Shown here: piece by piece, positions 54,346-64,000 of the stretch | Numbering within the stretch: position 1 is the stretch's first letter | How the letters are laid out: each line of letters begins with the position of its first letter | NCBI GenBank assembly: GCA_022316685.1 | Contig: JAKJHU010001413.1 | Span: forward strand, 1-64,000 | DNA from: Progne subis subis | Taxonomy: Eukaryota; Chordata; Aves; Passeriformes; Hirundinidae | Length of the DNA: 64,000 nt | Direction of reading: 5' to 3' | The notes under the pieces: model-generated | Seen by the model: the letters and a program-made list of their open reading frames with translations, nothing else | What the model was told of the DNA's origin: nothing | Databases searched by the model: none | Position numbers and translations under genes: made by a program

Positions 54346-56844
54346 GGCTTTCCATAATGTTTTTGTCCTCATGGGTACGGAATGAACACTGAGAGTGAAA
54401 GTGTCAGTCACGTTGCTTGCACACTCCTTCCTTTCTGTACAAGACACCTCAGTGCACACCCCCACGTATAGACACAATAAGAGGAAAAGAATGGATAGAG
54501 ATTTCCCACAGAGCTCTAACTTTGGCATAACTCACTTGTAAGCTGGTGGCCAGGGGATTTTTTTTCCCAGCTCTGTGTGAATAGGTGTCCAAGAGCTGAA
54601 GGGAGCAGCATTCAGAAGCAGTTTCAGGATTTCTAGGCAGGAAATGGAGCTGACAACCATCCGTGTAACTCGCCATATTCATCAGGATGAGCTGCTGGTT
54701 CTTTAGGAATATGGCACAATGGAGACAAGCCTTGGGAAAATCCCAGCTCTCAGTGGATTTATGCTATGGGGGGGTGCAGCAGGAAACACTTTGTGTCTGC
54801 TCTGGGGGACGCAAGGTCCAAGGAGCTGTGGTGACAGAAGGTGACCTGGGCTAGTGGCAGGTTCAGTCCTGTTTCATGACATTCAGAGGGGCACAGGACA
54901 AAGCCCCAAGCCCCCCAACCCCTCGATGAAGTCTTTGTGTTGCTGCACATCCTCGAGGAAAAAGCTGCTGTCACACAATGCATTGGGATTTTGAAATTTC
55001 ATTTGCAATACTTTACATCCAAGTTTCAAAACGGTAATATTTTTACAATCAAGACACTGTTATGCACAATCCATCTTTCACTTTCCTATTGCTTCAACCA
55101 CAGTTTAAAATAACTTAATATTGGAAAAAAAACACCAAAATCTTTAAAAACAAAGATGCTGATGTCAGTAAGATGGATCCATGCCATCAGAACATTTACA
55201 AAGTAAATAACTTAGTCCTCTTTTTCACAAGATCAGTTACCTCTTAATCCAAAGTTCTATAAGATTTAGCACTACACATTTATACTTGGCTTTCCTCTTT
55301 CATATATATTTGGTTTTCTTTTTTCTTTTTTCTTTTTAAACAGACAATACGGCCTAAAAAAGGAACGTACAGTAAAATGGGATACATTTTTGATAAACAA
55401 TCAAAATGTACGCTTCTCTTCTGTTTTACTTTTGTTTGGATACCCTGAAGAAAAAAATGTAGCAGAGACGAGCAGATGTGTAAAGTGGGTGCTTGGATGT
55501 AACTGGAGTTCAGCACTGGTGACATCTTGTTCTAGTCAAGAGTTGCAGAATTCTTTTGCATATCTTGAGCCATGTGTTTGCAGGCACAGCACCTGAAGTG
55601 CTGTTGCAACCAATGCACATGAATAATTCTGTTATTCCCTCACAGAATTTGAGCTCTGCCATGGAACAAGGTGCTACAGTCCTTTGCTGCAGGTTCCTGT
55701 GTAGAGCAGCTCCCTTCCCCTGGCTGAGCTGCTCAGGCCCTGCAGGGCTGAGGCTTTTCCCCACTGCTGGGCACAGACTGATGGAGCAGCACTGCTGAAC
55801 ACGGGGACACACAGAGGGAGCAGAAGCAGCTGCCTTTGTCCACCTGAAGCTCCAAGGCCCAAACTGTGAGCAGACAGGGCTGGAAGAGACTGGCAGGCTC
55901 CCTGTTTGCTGTGCTGCCCCACTTGTGCCCGGCCCAGCTCTGCGGGAGGCAGAGGGAGAACAAGGGGCAGCTCCCTGCCAGCCCCAGCCCAGGGACCCCT
56001 CCAGCCCCGGGGCTTGGGGCACTGTCAGCACCCGCTGCTCCAGCCACCGCTTCTGCTGGCCCTGACAGCAACAACCAAATGGTGGCTGATCCCCAGGGAG
56101 CAGCAGCAGTGCCTGGATCTGATCCCTCACTCTGGGGCACGGCTGCACAAATGACCCCCACAGCAACAGCAGCAGCACATGGAGCTGACTTTCAGCACAG
56201 CCCCTGCCACTCTTCCCTCCCGTGTGCACTGGTGTCACAGCAGCCTGAGGCACCTGGGAGCCCTCAGAGCCAGCAGGGACTTGAGATGGCAGCCCTGGGC
56301 TCCTGGAGGTTGTGCAAGGAACAGAGGTGGGGACTCCCTCTCCACGTGCAGCTTCCAGATGGAAAAGGCTGCTGTGAGCAGGTAGCTCCAAGGGCAGAGA
56401 AAGGAGGGTCTCAACCCCTGGATCTGTGCCAGTTCCACAGTGCTGGGCAGCAGCCACCGAGCACAGGGGGCACAGAGGGCACAGCAAGAGGGACAAAAGC
56501 AGGCAAGGTCAGAGACTGGGAAGAGCCAGACCTGGGAGCAGGAACAGCTGCTTCATTGCACTCTTGGAGAAAGCTCTTGGCTGCTTCAAAGCGCTGAAAG
56601 GCGGGAAGGGCAGAGAGGAGGCCACACCAAACAATGCTCCTGTTTTCACAGCCTCCCCTCTCAGTGTCCCAGAAGGAATTGCATGAACTGTATTCTTCTC
56701 TGTGAGTTGTCTCGTTCAGCGTGAGCAGCTCAGCACCAGGAGCTGAAGGAGCTGAAGCCTTAGGCCTCAAGATCTGAGCAAGAGGAAATGTTTTGAGCAA
56801 AGCAATGCTGCTAACATGGACCTGGCTGAATCCAGCAGATGGAA
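54346..56844. other. Arm-shared intergenic sequence (arm 2)
   Basis: Counterpart of 23,996-26,264, except about 55,270-55,690, which differs from arm 1 and replaces its CAAA microsatellite. The 328-codon minus-strand frame at 55,510-56,496 is not kept in arm 1 and has no domain, so it is not called. Confidence 0.4.
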
Positions 56845-56955
56845 TCCTGGAATTATGGAATCGTTTCTGTTGGGAAAGACCTCTGAGCTCATGGAGTCCA
56901 GCCTCTCACCAGCAGTGTCAAGCCCAGCACTAAACCACGTCCCTCAAGTTCCAAG
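56845..56955 (-). mobile_element. CR1 3'-tail fragment (arm 2)
   Basis: Reverse complement of 23,870-23,995. Confidence 0.75.
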
Positions 56956-57314
56956 GCCTGGACAACAGGCCCTGAGTGAGGCCTGAGCAACAGGCCCTGA
57001 GCCAAAGGAGACCTCTGGATGAACCTTCCAACCAAAGGTTATCTCTGTATCTGCTCATTAATGAAATATGCATGGTCATTAGAGCTGTGATAGGTGTATC
57101 CACTCATTAGTAAAAAATGAATTGACATTTCTGTGTTTAGAAACAGGACAAGGCCATGAAATCCGACATCTGGCCTTGACTGGGAGTTTCGGATCAAAGT
57201 CATCTTCCTTGGTTTCTCCTTGAGCCCTGGCCAGGCTTTGGGTGAAACCCAAGAGGAGAATGAAAGCAGATGTTCCTTCACTAGAAGTGCTGTCAGTTTG
57301 TTTATTCAGCACTG
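56956..57314. other. Arm-shared intergenic sequence
   Basis: Counterpart of 23,521-23,869. A short direct repeat GGCCTG(G/A)(A/G)CAACAGGCCCTGAG is present near 56,957-57,000. No gene seen. Confidence 0.4.
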
Positions 57315-57650
57315 TCAGAGCTGGGCCCTCTCACAGCCAGGTTGGAGCCTCACCTGGGGCTGGAGGCACCTGCAGGAATTCCCAGTGTCCGGGAGTGGCT
57401 CTGCACTCCTTGGCGGGGACAGCTTCCCCCAGCTGATGTGTGGATGTGGGTGATGGGAAAGTCTGAGGGGACCTGGTGCTGTCTCTTTCTTAATCACTGC
57501 AGGCAATCTTTGGTAGTGATGATTGGGTGCATTGCTGAGCTTCTCCTTTGGTTATTCTTTGCACTTTTGCATTACAATAAATCACAGAATTCCTGAACTT
57601 TGTGTCTGTGTCTTTGGTGCTGACCCTGCTCACCAGCAGAACAGACACTG
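57315..57650 (+). repeat. LTR-like repeat, copy B (arm 2)
   Basis: Counterpart of 23,215-23,520. AATAAATCACAG at about 57,576 lies near the right end on the plus strand. Confidence 0.5.
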
Positions 57651-57965
57651 CGGCCCCACAGAACCAAAGGTGCCGTGTGACACTGCGGGGCCTGGTGTGA
57701 CCAAGGGTCACTTGTGTCACTCTGTCACCAAGGACACCTCTCTGCCATTTCAGGACCTCTTAGAACGGAGGGGCCATTGTGGCACTGCAGGACCTCATGA
57801 AACCAAGTGGACCATAGTGACGCTTGGTGGTCTCATGGAACCAGGATGAAATTGTTACATTGCGGGGCCCCAAGGAATCAAGCAGCCATTTTTCCTCTTC
57901 ATGGCCTCATGGAACCATGGAGACCATTGTGAGACTGCAGGGACCTGTATAACCAAAGGTCCATT
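57651..57965 (-). repeat. ~36-42-bp minisatellite (arm 2 inner block)
   Basis: About eight units reading CATGGAACCA / CATTGTGACACTGCAGG on the plus strand, the reverse of the arm 1 block. Confidence 0.75.
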
Positions 57966-58469
57966 GTTTTCCTCTGGCTGGCACTGCAGAGTCCAGACTC
58001 TCCCTGCCCCTGTCGCAGCCCCAGAGAGCAGCACAGTCAGGTCTGGCCCTGCAGCAGGGACTGGAGGCCATGGGGCTCAGGGACAGGGACTCTCTGCTTC
58101 CTGGAGATTTTCCCCCTGCAGGTGTTTCCCTGTGCCTGATCTCTCCCTGCCAGCACTCACAGACCCCAAATCTCTGTGCACTCTCCCTGCCCCTACAGAA
58201 CCCTGCCTGTTTGCAGGGCACTGGCTGGGGGCGGGTTCTGTTTGCAGCTTGGAGAAAGGACAGGTCAGACTCAGCCTGATGGGCCCTGGTGCCGAGGCAA
58301 CAAGATAATGCTTGAACTGGGCAAAAAGCTGTAGCTGTGCAGAAAGAACTAGTTACCTTGAAACAAGGAATGGGAATGAAGCTCTTTTCAGAAATCAGCA
58401 AATTCATCAGAACAAGCTTTATTGTTTTGGCACGGCCTGGTTTTTGGCAGCAGGGGCACCACAGGTATC
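57966..58469. other. Arm-shared intergenic sequence
   Basis: Counterpart of 22,379-22,865. Nothing recognised. Confidence 0.4.
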
Positions 58470-59010
58470 CATGGGGGATGCAGAGATCCACTGTCAGCCC
58501 ATGGGGATCCATGGGGATGCAGAGATCCACTCTCAGCCCATGGGGATCCATGGGGGATGCAGTGAACCACTGTCAGCCCATGGGGATCCATGGGGATGCA
58601 GAGATCCTCTCTCAGCCCATGGGGATCCATGGGGATGCAGAGATCCACTCTGAGCCCATGGGGATCCATGGGGGATGCAGTGATCCACTGTCAGCCCATG
58701 GGGATCCATGGGGATGCAGAGATCCTCTCTCTGCCCATAGGGATCCATGGAGGATGCAGAGATCCACTCTCAGCCCATGGGGATCCATGGGGATGCAGAG
58801 ATCCACTCTTAGCCCATGGGGATCCATGGGGGATGCAGAGATCCACTCTCAGCCCATGGGGTTCCATGGGGATGCAGAGATCCACTCTCAGCCCATGGGG
58901 TTCCATGGGGATGCAGAGATCCACTCTCAGTCCCAGGGGATCCATGGGGATGGAGAGATCCACTCTCAGCCCATGGGGATCCATGGGGATGCAGAGATCC
59001 ACCCACAGCC
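58470..59010. repeat. 39-bp VNTR, ~14 units (arm 2)
   Basis: Head-to-tail units of GGGATGCAGAGATCCACTCT and CAGCCCATGGGGATCCATG, with some higher-order alternation (GATCCACTGTC and GATCCTCTCTC variants recur). The long open frames across it (58,337-59,053 and 58,590-59,342) are repeat translations. Confidence 0.92.
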
Positions 59011-59632
59011 CCTGGGGAGGTGCCCATCCCAGAGCAGGTGGATGCCTGGATGAGGCTGTGATCCAGTGGGAGACCCGGTGGAGAGAGGGGGCCCTGCTTC
59101 CAGGCTGGAGCAGCCTGTTCTTGGAGGACTGCACCCCGTGGAGGAGAGCCCCATGCTGCAGCAGTTTGGGAGGACTGTGTGCCCGTGGGAGGGACTCACG
59201 TTGCAGCAGGTGCGGTAGGGCTGCTGCTCGTGAGAGTGGACCCACGCTGGGGCAGTTCATGGAGAACTGTATCCAGTGGGAGGGACTCCATGGCCACATG
59301 GGAGAAGGGCTCCTCTCCCAGAGCACCAGAAGAGATCTCTAGATGAAATGAGAAAACTCCCAGGCCCTGTTTCTCTGTGCTGTCGTGGGAAGAAGGGAGG
59401 GGCTGGGTGGAAAAAAGGTATTTTAAGGGTTTATTTACCTCTCATTATGTTCCTCTGATTCTGTTAGTATTAAAATTCACTTTGGCAACTTGAGCCTTTT
59501 TTGAATTTGAAGTATTTCTCCTGGTCCTTATGTCACTCATGAGCTGTTTGTTAATATTTTTTTCTTTCTCTGCCCAGCTGTGGCAGGGGAGGATGAGTGA
59601 AGGACTCTTGTGGGTGCCTGGCAGTGAGCCAG
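59011..59632. other. Repeat-like sequence shared by both arms (arm 2)
   Basis: Counterpart of 21,650-22,260. Confidence 0.4.
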
Positions 59633-60075
59633 TGTCCAACTATGAAACAAGGTAACTGCAAACAGCTGACCCCTGGCTATTTGAGCAGGCAATCTTATAG
59701 AGCATTTGCAGGAAGCTGGGGTAATAAGTTCAAGCCCCAGGAAGTTTTCTGAGCCGTTACCAAAACAACCACCAGGAGGGTGATGAGCACCCTTTGCACA
59801 GACCAGGCATGTACTACAAGGCCTTACATAAACATGTGATTAGAAAATATGTACAATATGAAAGTTTGGAAAGTATTATGTGAATATTAAAAAAAAAGGT
59901 ATCAAAGCTAATACTGTGTGAAGAACAGACAAGTGAGTGTGTGGTGGAATTACCCCACTCACTCCTGATGTCAAATAAACAAATACCTGCTCTAAAAGCC
60001 TTATAGTATGGGTTACTGATTTCTTGCCTAGTTTTCCTGGTTTTTTACCCATCTGATTGCCTGCAAAATTGGACA
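59633..60075 (+). mobile_element. Solo LTR shared by both arms (arm 2 copy)
   Basis: TGTCCAA...TTGGACA, with an AATAAACAAAT-type signal before the 3' end. Flanks AGCCAG and TGCCAG match at five of six bases. Counterpart of 21,199-21,649. Confidence 0.85.
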
Positions 60076-60215
60076 TGCCAGAAGGAATTCCCAGTTGCTG
60101 GGAGAGGCTCTTTAGTCCCTGGTTATAAAAGCTTCCCCCTGCTGATGTGTGGAACCAAGGAAATCATTCTGACAATGCAGGGACTCTTTATAACCAAGGG
60201 TCCATTGTTTTCCTC
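60076..60215 (-). repeat. Remnant of LTR-like copy A and short minisatellite
   Basis: 60,076-60,145 matches the copy A end. 60,145-60,215 has two minisatellite units (GGAACCAAGGAAATCATTCT). Much of the arm 1 equivalent (20,780-21,110) is missing here. Confidence 0.55.
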
Positions 60216-61505
60216 TCCCTGCCCCAGCCCTGCAGAGCAGCCCAGACCTGTCTGGCCCTGCAGCAGGAACTGGAGGCACTGGAGGTCAGGAACAGCCACT
60301 CTGTGTCTGGAATGCTCAGGACATGCTCTGCTCAGGCAGCTCGTGCAGCCCCAGGGCCAGCCCCGCTGCCCAGCACAGCAGCACAGAGTTGGCCCCGGGG
60401 CTCCTCAGGCAGCTCCTGCTGCCCCAGGGACAGGGCAGCCTCTTGCCAGGGCTCCTCTGCACAGCCACGGGCTCCTGCTCTGCTCCTGGCACATGCCAGC
60501 TGCCCACAGAGCCTTTGCCAGGGGAACACGTCTGTGCTGGCCTGAGCAGCCATTGCTGCAGCCCCTGCTCTGCTGCCCACAGCCCCGAGCTGGGGCTGCT
60601 GCTCTGCAGAGCACGGGGGCTGTGCTGCCCGGGGCCCTGGGCTGCCTCTGCTGGGCTCTGCTGCTCAGGCTGGGAGACAGAGGCAGCTGATGCTGCTCCC
60701 TGCACTGACCCCCTCGCACACAGGCTCTGCTGGGGCCATGGAGGCTGCTCAGAGGTGCCTGCCTTCTTCCAGGGCTGCCCCATGGCCTTGGGGCTGCCCT
60801 GCATCCTCCTGGGGAAGTTCCCTGAGGGTCAGACCAGCCCGTGCCCAGACTCCTTTCCCTGTGCCCGCTGTGTCCCCTGGGGCTGCAGAGCTCTCCTGGC
60901 TCACAGCACACATTCAGTCCTTGATCTCGGGGTGAGCCCACCCTGGCCAGGCCTGTGCCCAGGGAGCTCCACTCCCTGCTGATCCCTGGCACACACTGTC
61001 CCTGCAGGTGCCCTGTGTTCTCCTGGCAGCTCCCAAGGCCCTCCAGACAAACCTTCCCCTGCCATCAGACCTGGCACCAGCTGCAGAGCCCCAGCCAGGT
61101 TCAGCACAGACCATTCCCCATCTGATGGGCCCTGGCCACCAACAAGCAGAACCTGAGCCAGTCCTGAGTGCCCTGAAGGCCACACTGGGACCCTGATCTC
61201 ATCCCACTGAGCCCTGGGAGAACAAGGAACACAAGGAGCCTCTTCAGAGTCTGTTCCTTGGGCCTGGTCCTGAGAGGGACTGTGCAGGGAGAGCAAAGCC
61301 TTCCTGCCCTGCCCTCAGGAGATCCCTTTGCTGCTGCAGCTGCTGTGCTGGAGCCCAGCTGTGTCCCCAGCAGTGCCCATGGCCTGTCCCTGCCTGTGGG
61401 CACAGCACGGACATGCAGCAGCACAGTGACCAAGCTGCCAGAGCACTCGGGCCTGACAGCCACAGCAGGGCTGGGAAGGAGAGGCTGGAGTTGGGAAGAG
61501 CAGCT
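60216..61505 (-). other. GC-rich block shared by both arms (arm 2)
   Basis: Counterpart of 19,430-20,760. No gene is supported: open frames exist on both strands but do not correspond between arms. Confidence 0.45.
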
Positions 61506-61832
61506 CTGAAAGGACAAAACCCTGCTGCTCCTTGGGAGTGCTGCTCTGTTGAGATTCTTTTCCCCTTCTCCTCTCTAATTTTATGTAGGTATCAGAGTTG
61601 GGTTCCCCGATAAATCAGGCACTGCAAGATGATTTATTTTCTTCAAATGTAGTTTGAACACAAACCATTGTTTAAAAAGCTTATAGGTCAAGTTCAAGAG
61701 GCAGACAGAGAATTAAATGGGGGTGATTAAAAAAAAAATCACTGGGGCTAATTTTCTGACAGAAAAATCCATTGAAAACTTCTAAAGACCTGGGAAGCCC
61801 TGCTGAGCCTGTCATGAGTTGCATTCTCAAAA
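61506..61832. other. OR 3' flank (arm 2)
   Basis: Sequence not shared with arm 1 apart from the OR 3' UTR part. AT-rich with an A-run near 61,729-61,738. Confidence 0.4.
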
Positions 61833-62790
61833 CTATGCAGAAAAAAAGCAGCAACTCGTTGTTTCTGAAAAGCATCCTGTCATCATTTCCTTCAGGGCAT
61901 CCTTGAGCTCCTGGTTCCTCAGGCTGTAGATGAGGGGGTTCAGGGCTGGAGGCACCACTGAGTACAGAGCTGACACTGCCAGATCCAGGGATGGGGAGGA
62001 GATGGAGGGGGGCTTCAGGTAGGCAAAAAATGAGGTGCTGACAAACAGGGAGAGCACAGCCATGTGAGGGAGGCAGGTGGAAAAGGCTTTGTGCCGTCCC
62101 TGCTCAGAGGGGATCCTCAGCACGGCCCTGAAGATCTGCACATAGGAGAAAACAATGAACATAAAACAACCAAATGATAAAAAGGCACTAAAAGCAATAA
62201 TCCCAAGCTCCCTGAGTTTGGAGTGTGAGCAGGAGAGCTTGTGGATTTGTGGACTTCACAGAAGAACTGGCCCAGGGCGTTGCCATGGCACAGGGGCAGG
62301 GGAAAATGTATTGGCTGTGTGCATGAGAGCATTGAGAAAGGCACTGGCCCAGGCAGCTGCTGCCATGTGGGCACAAGCTCTGCTGCCCAGGAGGGTCCCG
62401 TAGTGCAGGGGTTTGCAGATGGACACGTAGCGGTCGTAGCACATGATGGTCAGGAGGGAAACCTCTGCTGAAATGAAAAAATACAAAAGTAAATAGCTGA
62501 GCAGCACATCCTGTGTAGGAGATGGTCCTGGTGTCCCAGAGGGAATTGTGCATGGCTTTGGGGACAGTGGTGAGGATGGAGCCCAGGTCGGTGAGGGCCA
62601 GGTTGAGCAGGAAGAAGAACATGGGCGTGTGCAGGAGGTGGCCGCAGGCTACGGCGCTGATGATGAGGCCGTTGGCCAGGAGGGCAGCCAGGGAGATGCC
62701 CAGGAAGAGGCAGAAGTGCAGGAGCTGCAGCTGCCGCGTGTGTGCCAATGGCAGCAGGAGGAAGTGGCTGATGGAGCTGCTGTTGGACAT
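61833..62790 (-). pseudogene. Olfactory receptor pseudogene, OR14-like (arm 2)
   Basis: Starts MSNSSSISHFLLLPLAHT at 62,790. The first frame stays open through TM2 and into TM3 (ILTTVPKAMHNSLWDTRTIS), where a shift near 62,495 breaks it. MCYDRYVSICKPLHYGT, an ANTF..PLC segment and the C-terminal part (62,162-61,833: YVQIFRAVLRIPSEQGRHKA, then PPALNPLIYSLRNQELKDAL) sit in other frames. Breaks near 62,300 and 62,160-62,250 complete the damage. It is better preserved than the arm 1 copy at the N-terminus. If intact it would be an odorant GPCR. Confidence 0.9.
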
Positions 62791-64000
62791 TTGCTGTCTC
62801 TGGAAATCCCAACCTGCAGACACAGGAAAAAGACAGTGCCATTTTAGGGGAGAATTCTCATAGAAGAGACAAAGCCCTTTCTCACAGACCATTTCCTGTC
62901 ACTAAACACCTCCCCCTTGTCTATGTCATGGAGACCTTCCATCACCTTGGCTGCTGTATCCCTGCTGCCAAATGCTCAGGAATGAGCCAGACCTGGTCCT
63001 GCAGGACACTGGGGAGTCAGCCCTGAGCCCCAGTCAGTGCAGGGGAACAGTGAGGGCAGGGGCCAGTCCTGGTGTTTGAACTTGGACAAAGAATCTCCTC
63101 CGAAGGCACAGGAGCTCCCAGGGTGAAGGGATGGGGATTGCAGGAGGCAGAACAAGAGATTCTGCTGCACCTGGGGAGAACAGAGAGTCCAGTGAGGCAA
63201 GAGGATTGTCTGAGCCTTAGTGCAGACTGACAGGGAGCTGCTCTGTCCCTCTCTCCTGTTCCCAGCTGCCCTGGACTTGCACCTTTCTGAGCTCCACTCC
63301 CTGTGTTACCCTGGAAAGCCAGGAGACACTGCTGAGAGCAGAGGGATCCCTGGCACACAAAGTGGCTCCTGCCTTTCCCAAAGTCAGGGAGAGTGGGCTC
63401 ATTCCCAGCCTGCCCTGCCCAGAGCTCCCCAGGGCAGAGGGAGCTGGGACACCCCATTGCTGTGCTCAGGCTGCACAGGAGGAGCCCAAGGGCTGGGCCT
63501 GAGCCTGCAGCTGGAACTGCCATTCCCAGAGAGCCCGTCAGCAATGCCAGGAGCACCTGGGCAAGGCAAGGAGAGAGAGAGCTGGGCCCTGAGGAAAAGC
63601 CTTTCCCTGCCCAGCCCTGCACAGCCCCTGGCAGGCAGCAGCAGTGCAGGACAGTGGCCCTCAGGCCCTGGTCAGCAGGGAATGGGCACATGGCAGGAGA
63701 GATGCCCTTCATCTCTGGGGCTGCTCTGCCGGCCCAGGACGGGACTGAGGGCCCCGAGCCCCAGGGCTGAGGGCTGTGCTGGCTGCGAGGGGACACAAGA
63801 GCTGTGCTGCTCAGGGCAGTGTGTGCCCTGCAGGGCAAGGCCGGCAGGTGCCACATCTCCCCTGCAGCAGGGCTTCCCTCAGCACTGCCTCCCTCCCTCC
63901 CTGCCCACGCCTCTGCTGCTGGAGCTGTCCCAGCCCGAGCTGTTCCTGTGGCCCCGGGCTCCTTCCCTGCCAGTGCTGCCAGAGCCCAGCCCAGCCCCTG
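62791..64000 (-). other. OR 5' flank (arm 2), continuing beyond the window
   Basis: Reverse complement of 9,487-10,689, ending at the window edge with homology still running. Confidence 0.5.

Larger units (their letters stand above)
47700..64000 (-). repeat. Inverted duplication, arm 2
   Basis: Reverse complement of 9,487-32,895 minus about 7 kb. Homology begins at the CR1 base next to the provirus LTR and runs to the last base of the window. Confidence 0.9.

Noticed and set aside
55510..56496. 328-codon minus-strand frame
   Set aside because: Arm 1 equivalent is broken into several frames; no domain.
58337..59342. Open frames of 238 and 250 codons
   Set aside because: Translations of the 39-bp VNTR; three units of 39 or 38 bases keep frames open by chance.

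Overview
The window looks like nuclear DNA from a passerine bird. The grounds are PIM-1-like kinase genes with the six-exon PIM layout, olfactory receptor (OR) sequences of the avian OR14/gamma-c type, many CR1 LINEs, and gamma- and ERVK-like LTRs. No bacterial, plasmid or CRISPR features were seen. No tRNA or rRNA gene was recognised.

Layout. (1) About 1-3,975: an old, broken gammaretrovirus-like ERV (pol, env, probable 3' LTR) with a solo LTR nested in its pol. (2) About 3,976-9,486: GC-rich non-coding DNA and two tandem repeat families, a ~180-bp unit and a ~36-42-bp minisatellite. (3) 9,487-32,895 and 47,700-64,000: two arms of a large inverted duplication. I estimate about 95% identity by eye in a PIM exon, and the second arm runs off the window. 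Each arm has, from outside in, an OR pseudogene, GC-rich OR-flanking sequence, a shared solo LTR, minisatellites, a decayed PIM relic, a PIM-like kinase gene with a CpG-rich promoter, and a CR1. (4) 32,896-47,699: the spacer, holding the rest of the CR1, a solo LTR, a CpG-rich stretch and a young minus-strand provirus (37,111-47,699).

Functional content. The best candidate cellular gene is the PIM-like kinase of arm 2 (exons 49,762-51,774, plus strand), whose reading frame and catalytic motifs are intact. Its arm 1 partner (28,837-30,849, minus strand) has a one-base insertion in exon 4. Both OR copies are frameshifted. The provirus has LTRs differing by about 1%, a proline-type primer binding site, a gag with one frameshift, an in-frame UAG between gag and pol, and open pol and env frames.

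The two arms have diverged mainly in simple repeats (3 versus about 14 VNTR units, 5 versus 7 GGGGCC units, different CAG tracts) and by about 7 kb of extra sequence in arm 1 beside the OR. The 5' LTR of the provirus ends exactly where arm 2 homology stops, so the retrovirus and the duplication breakpoint coincide.
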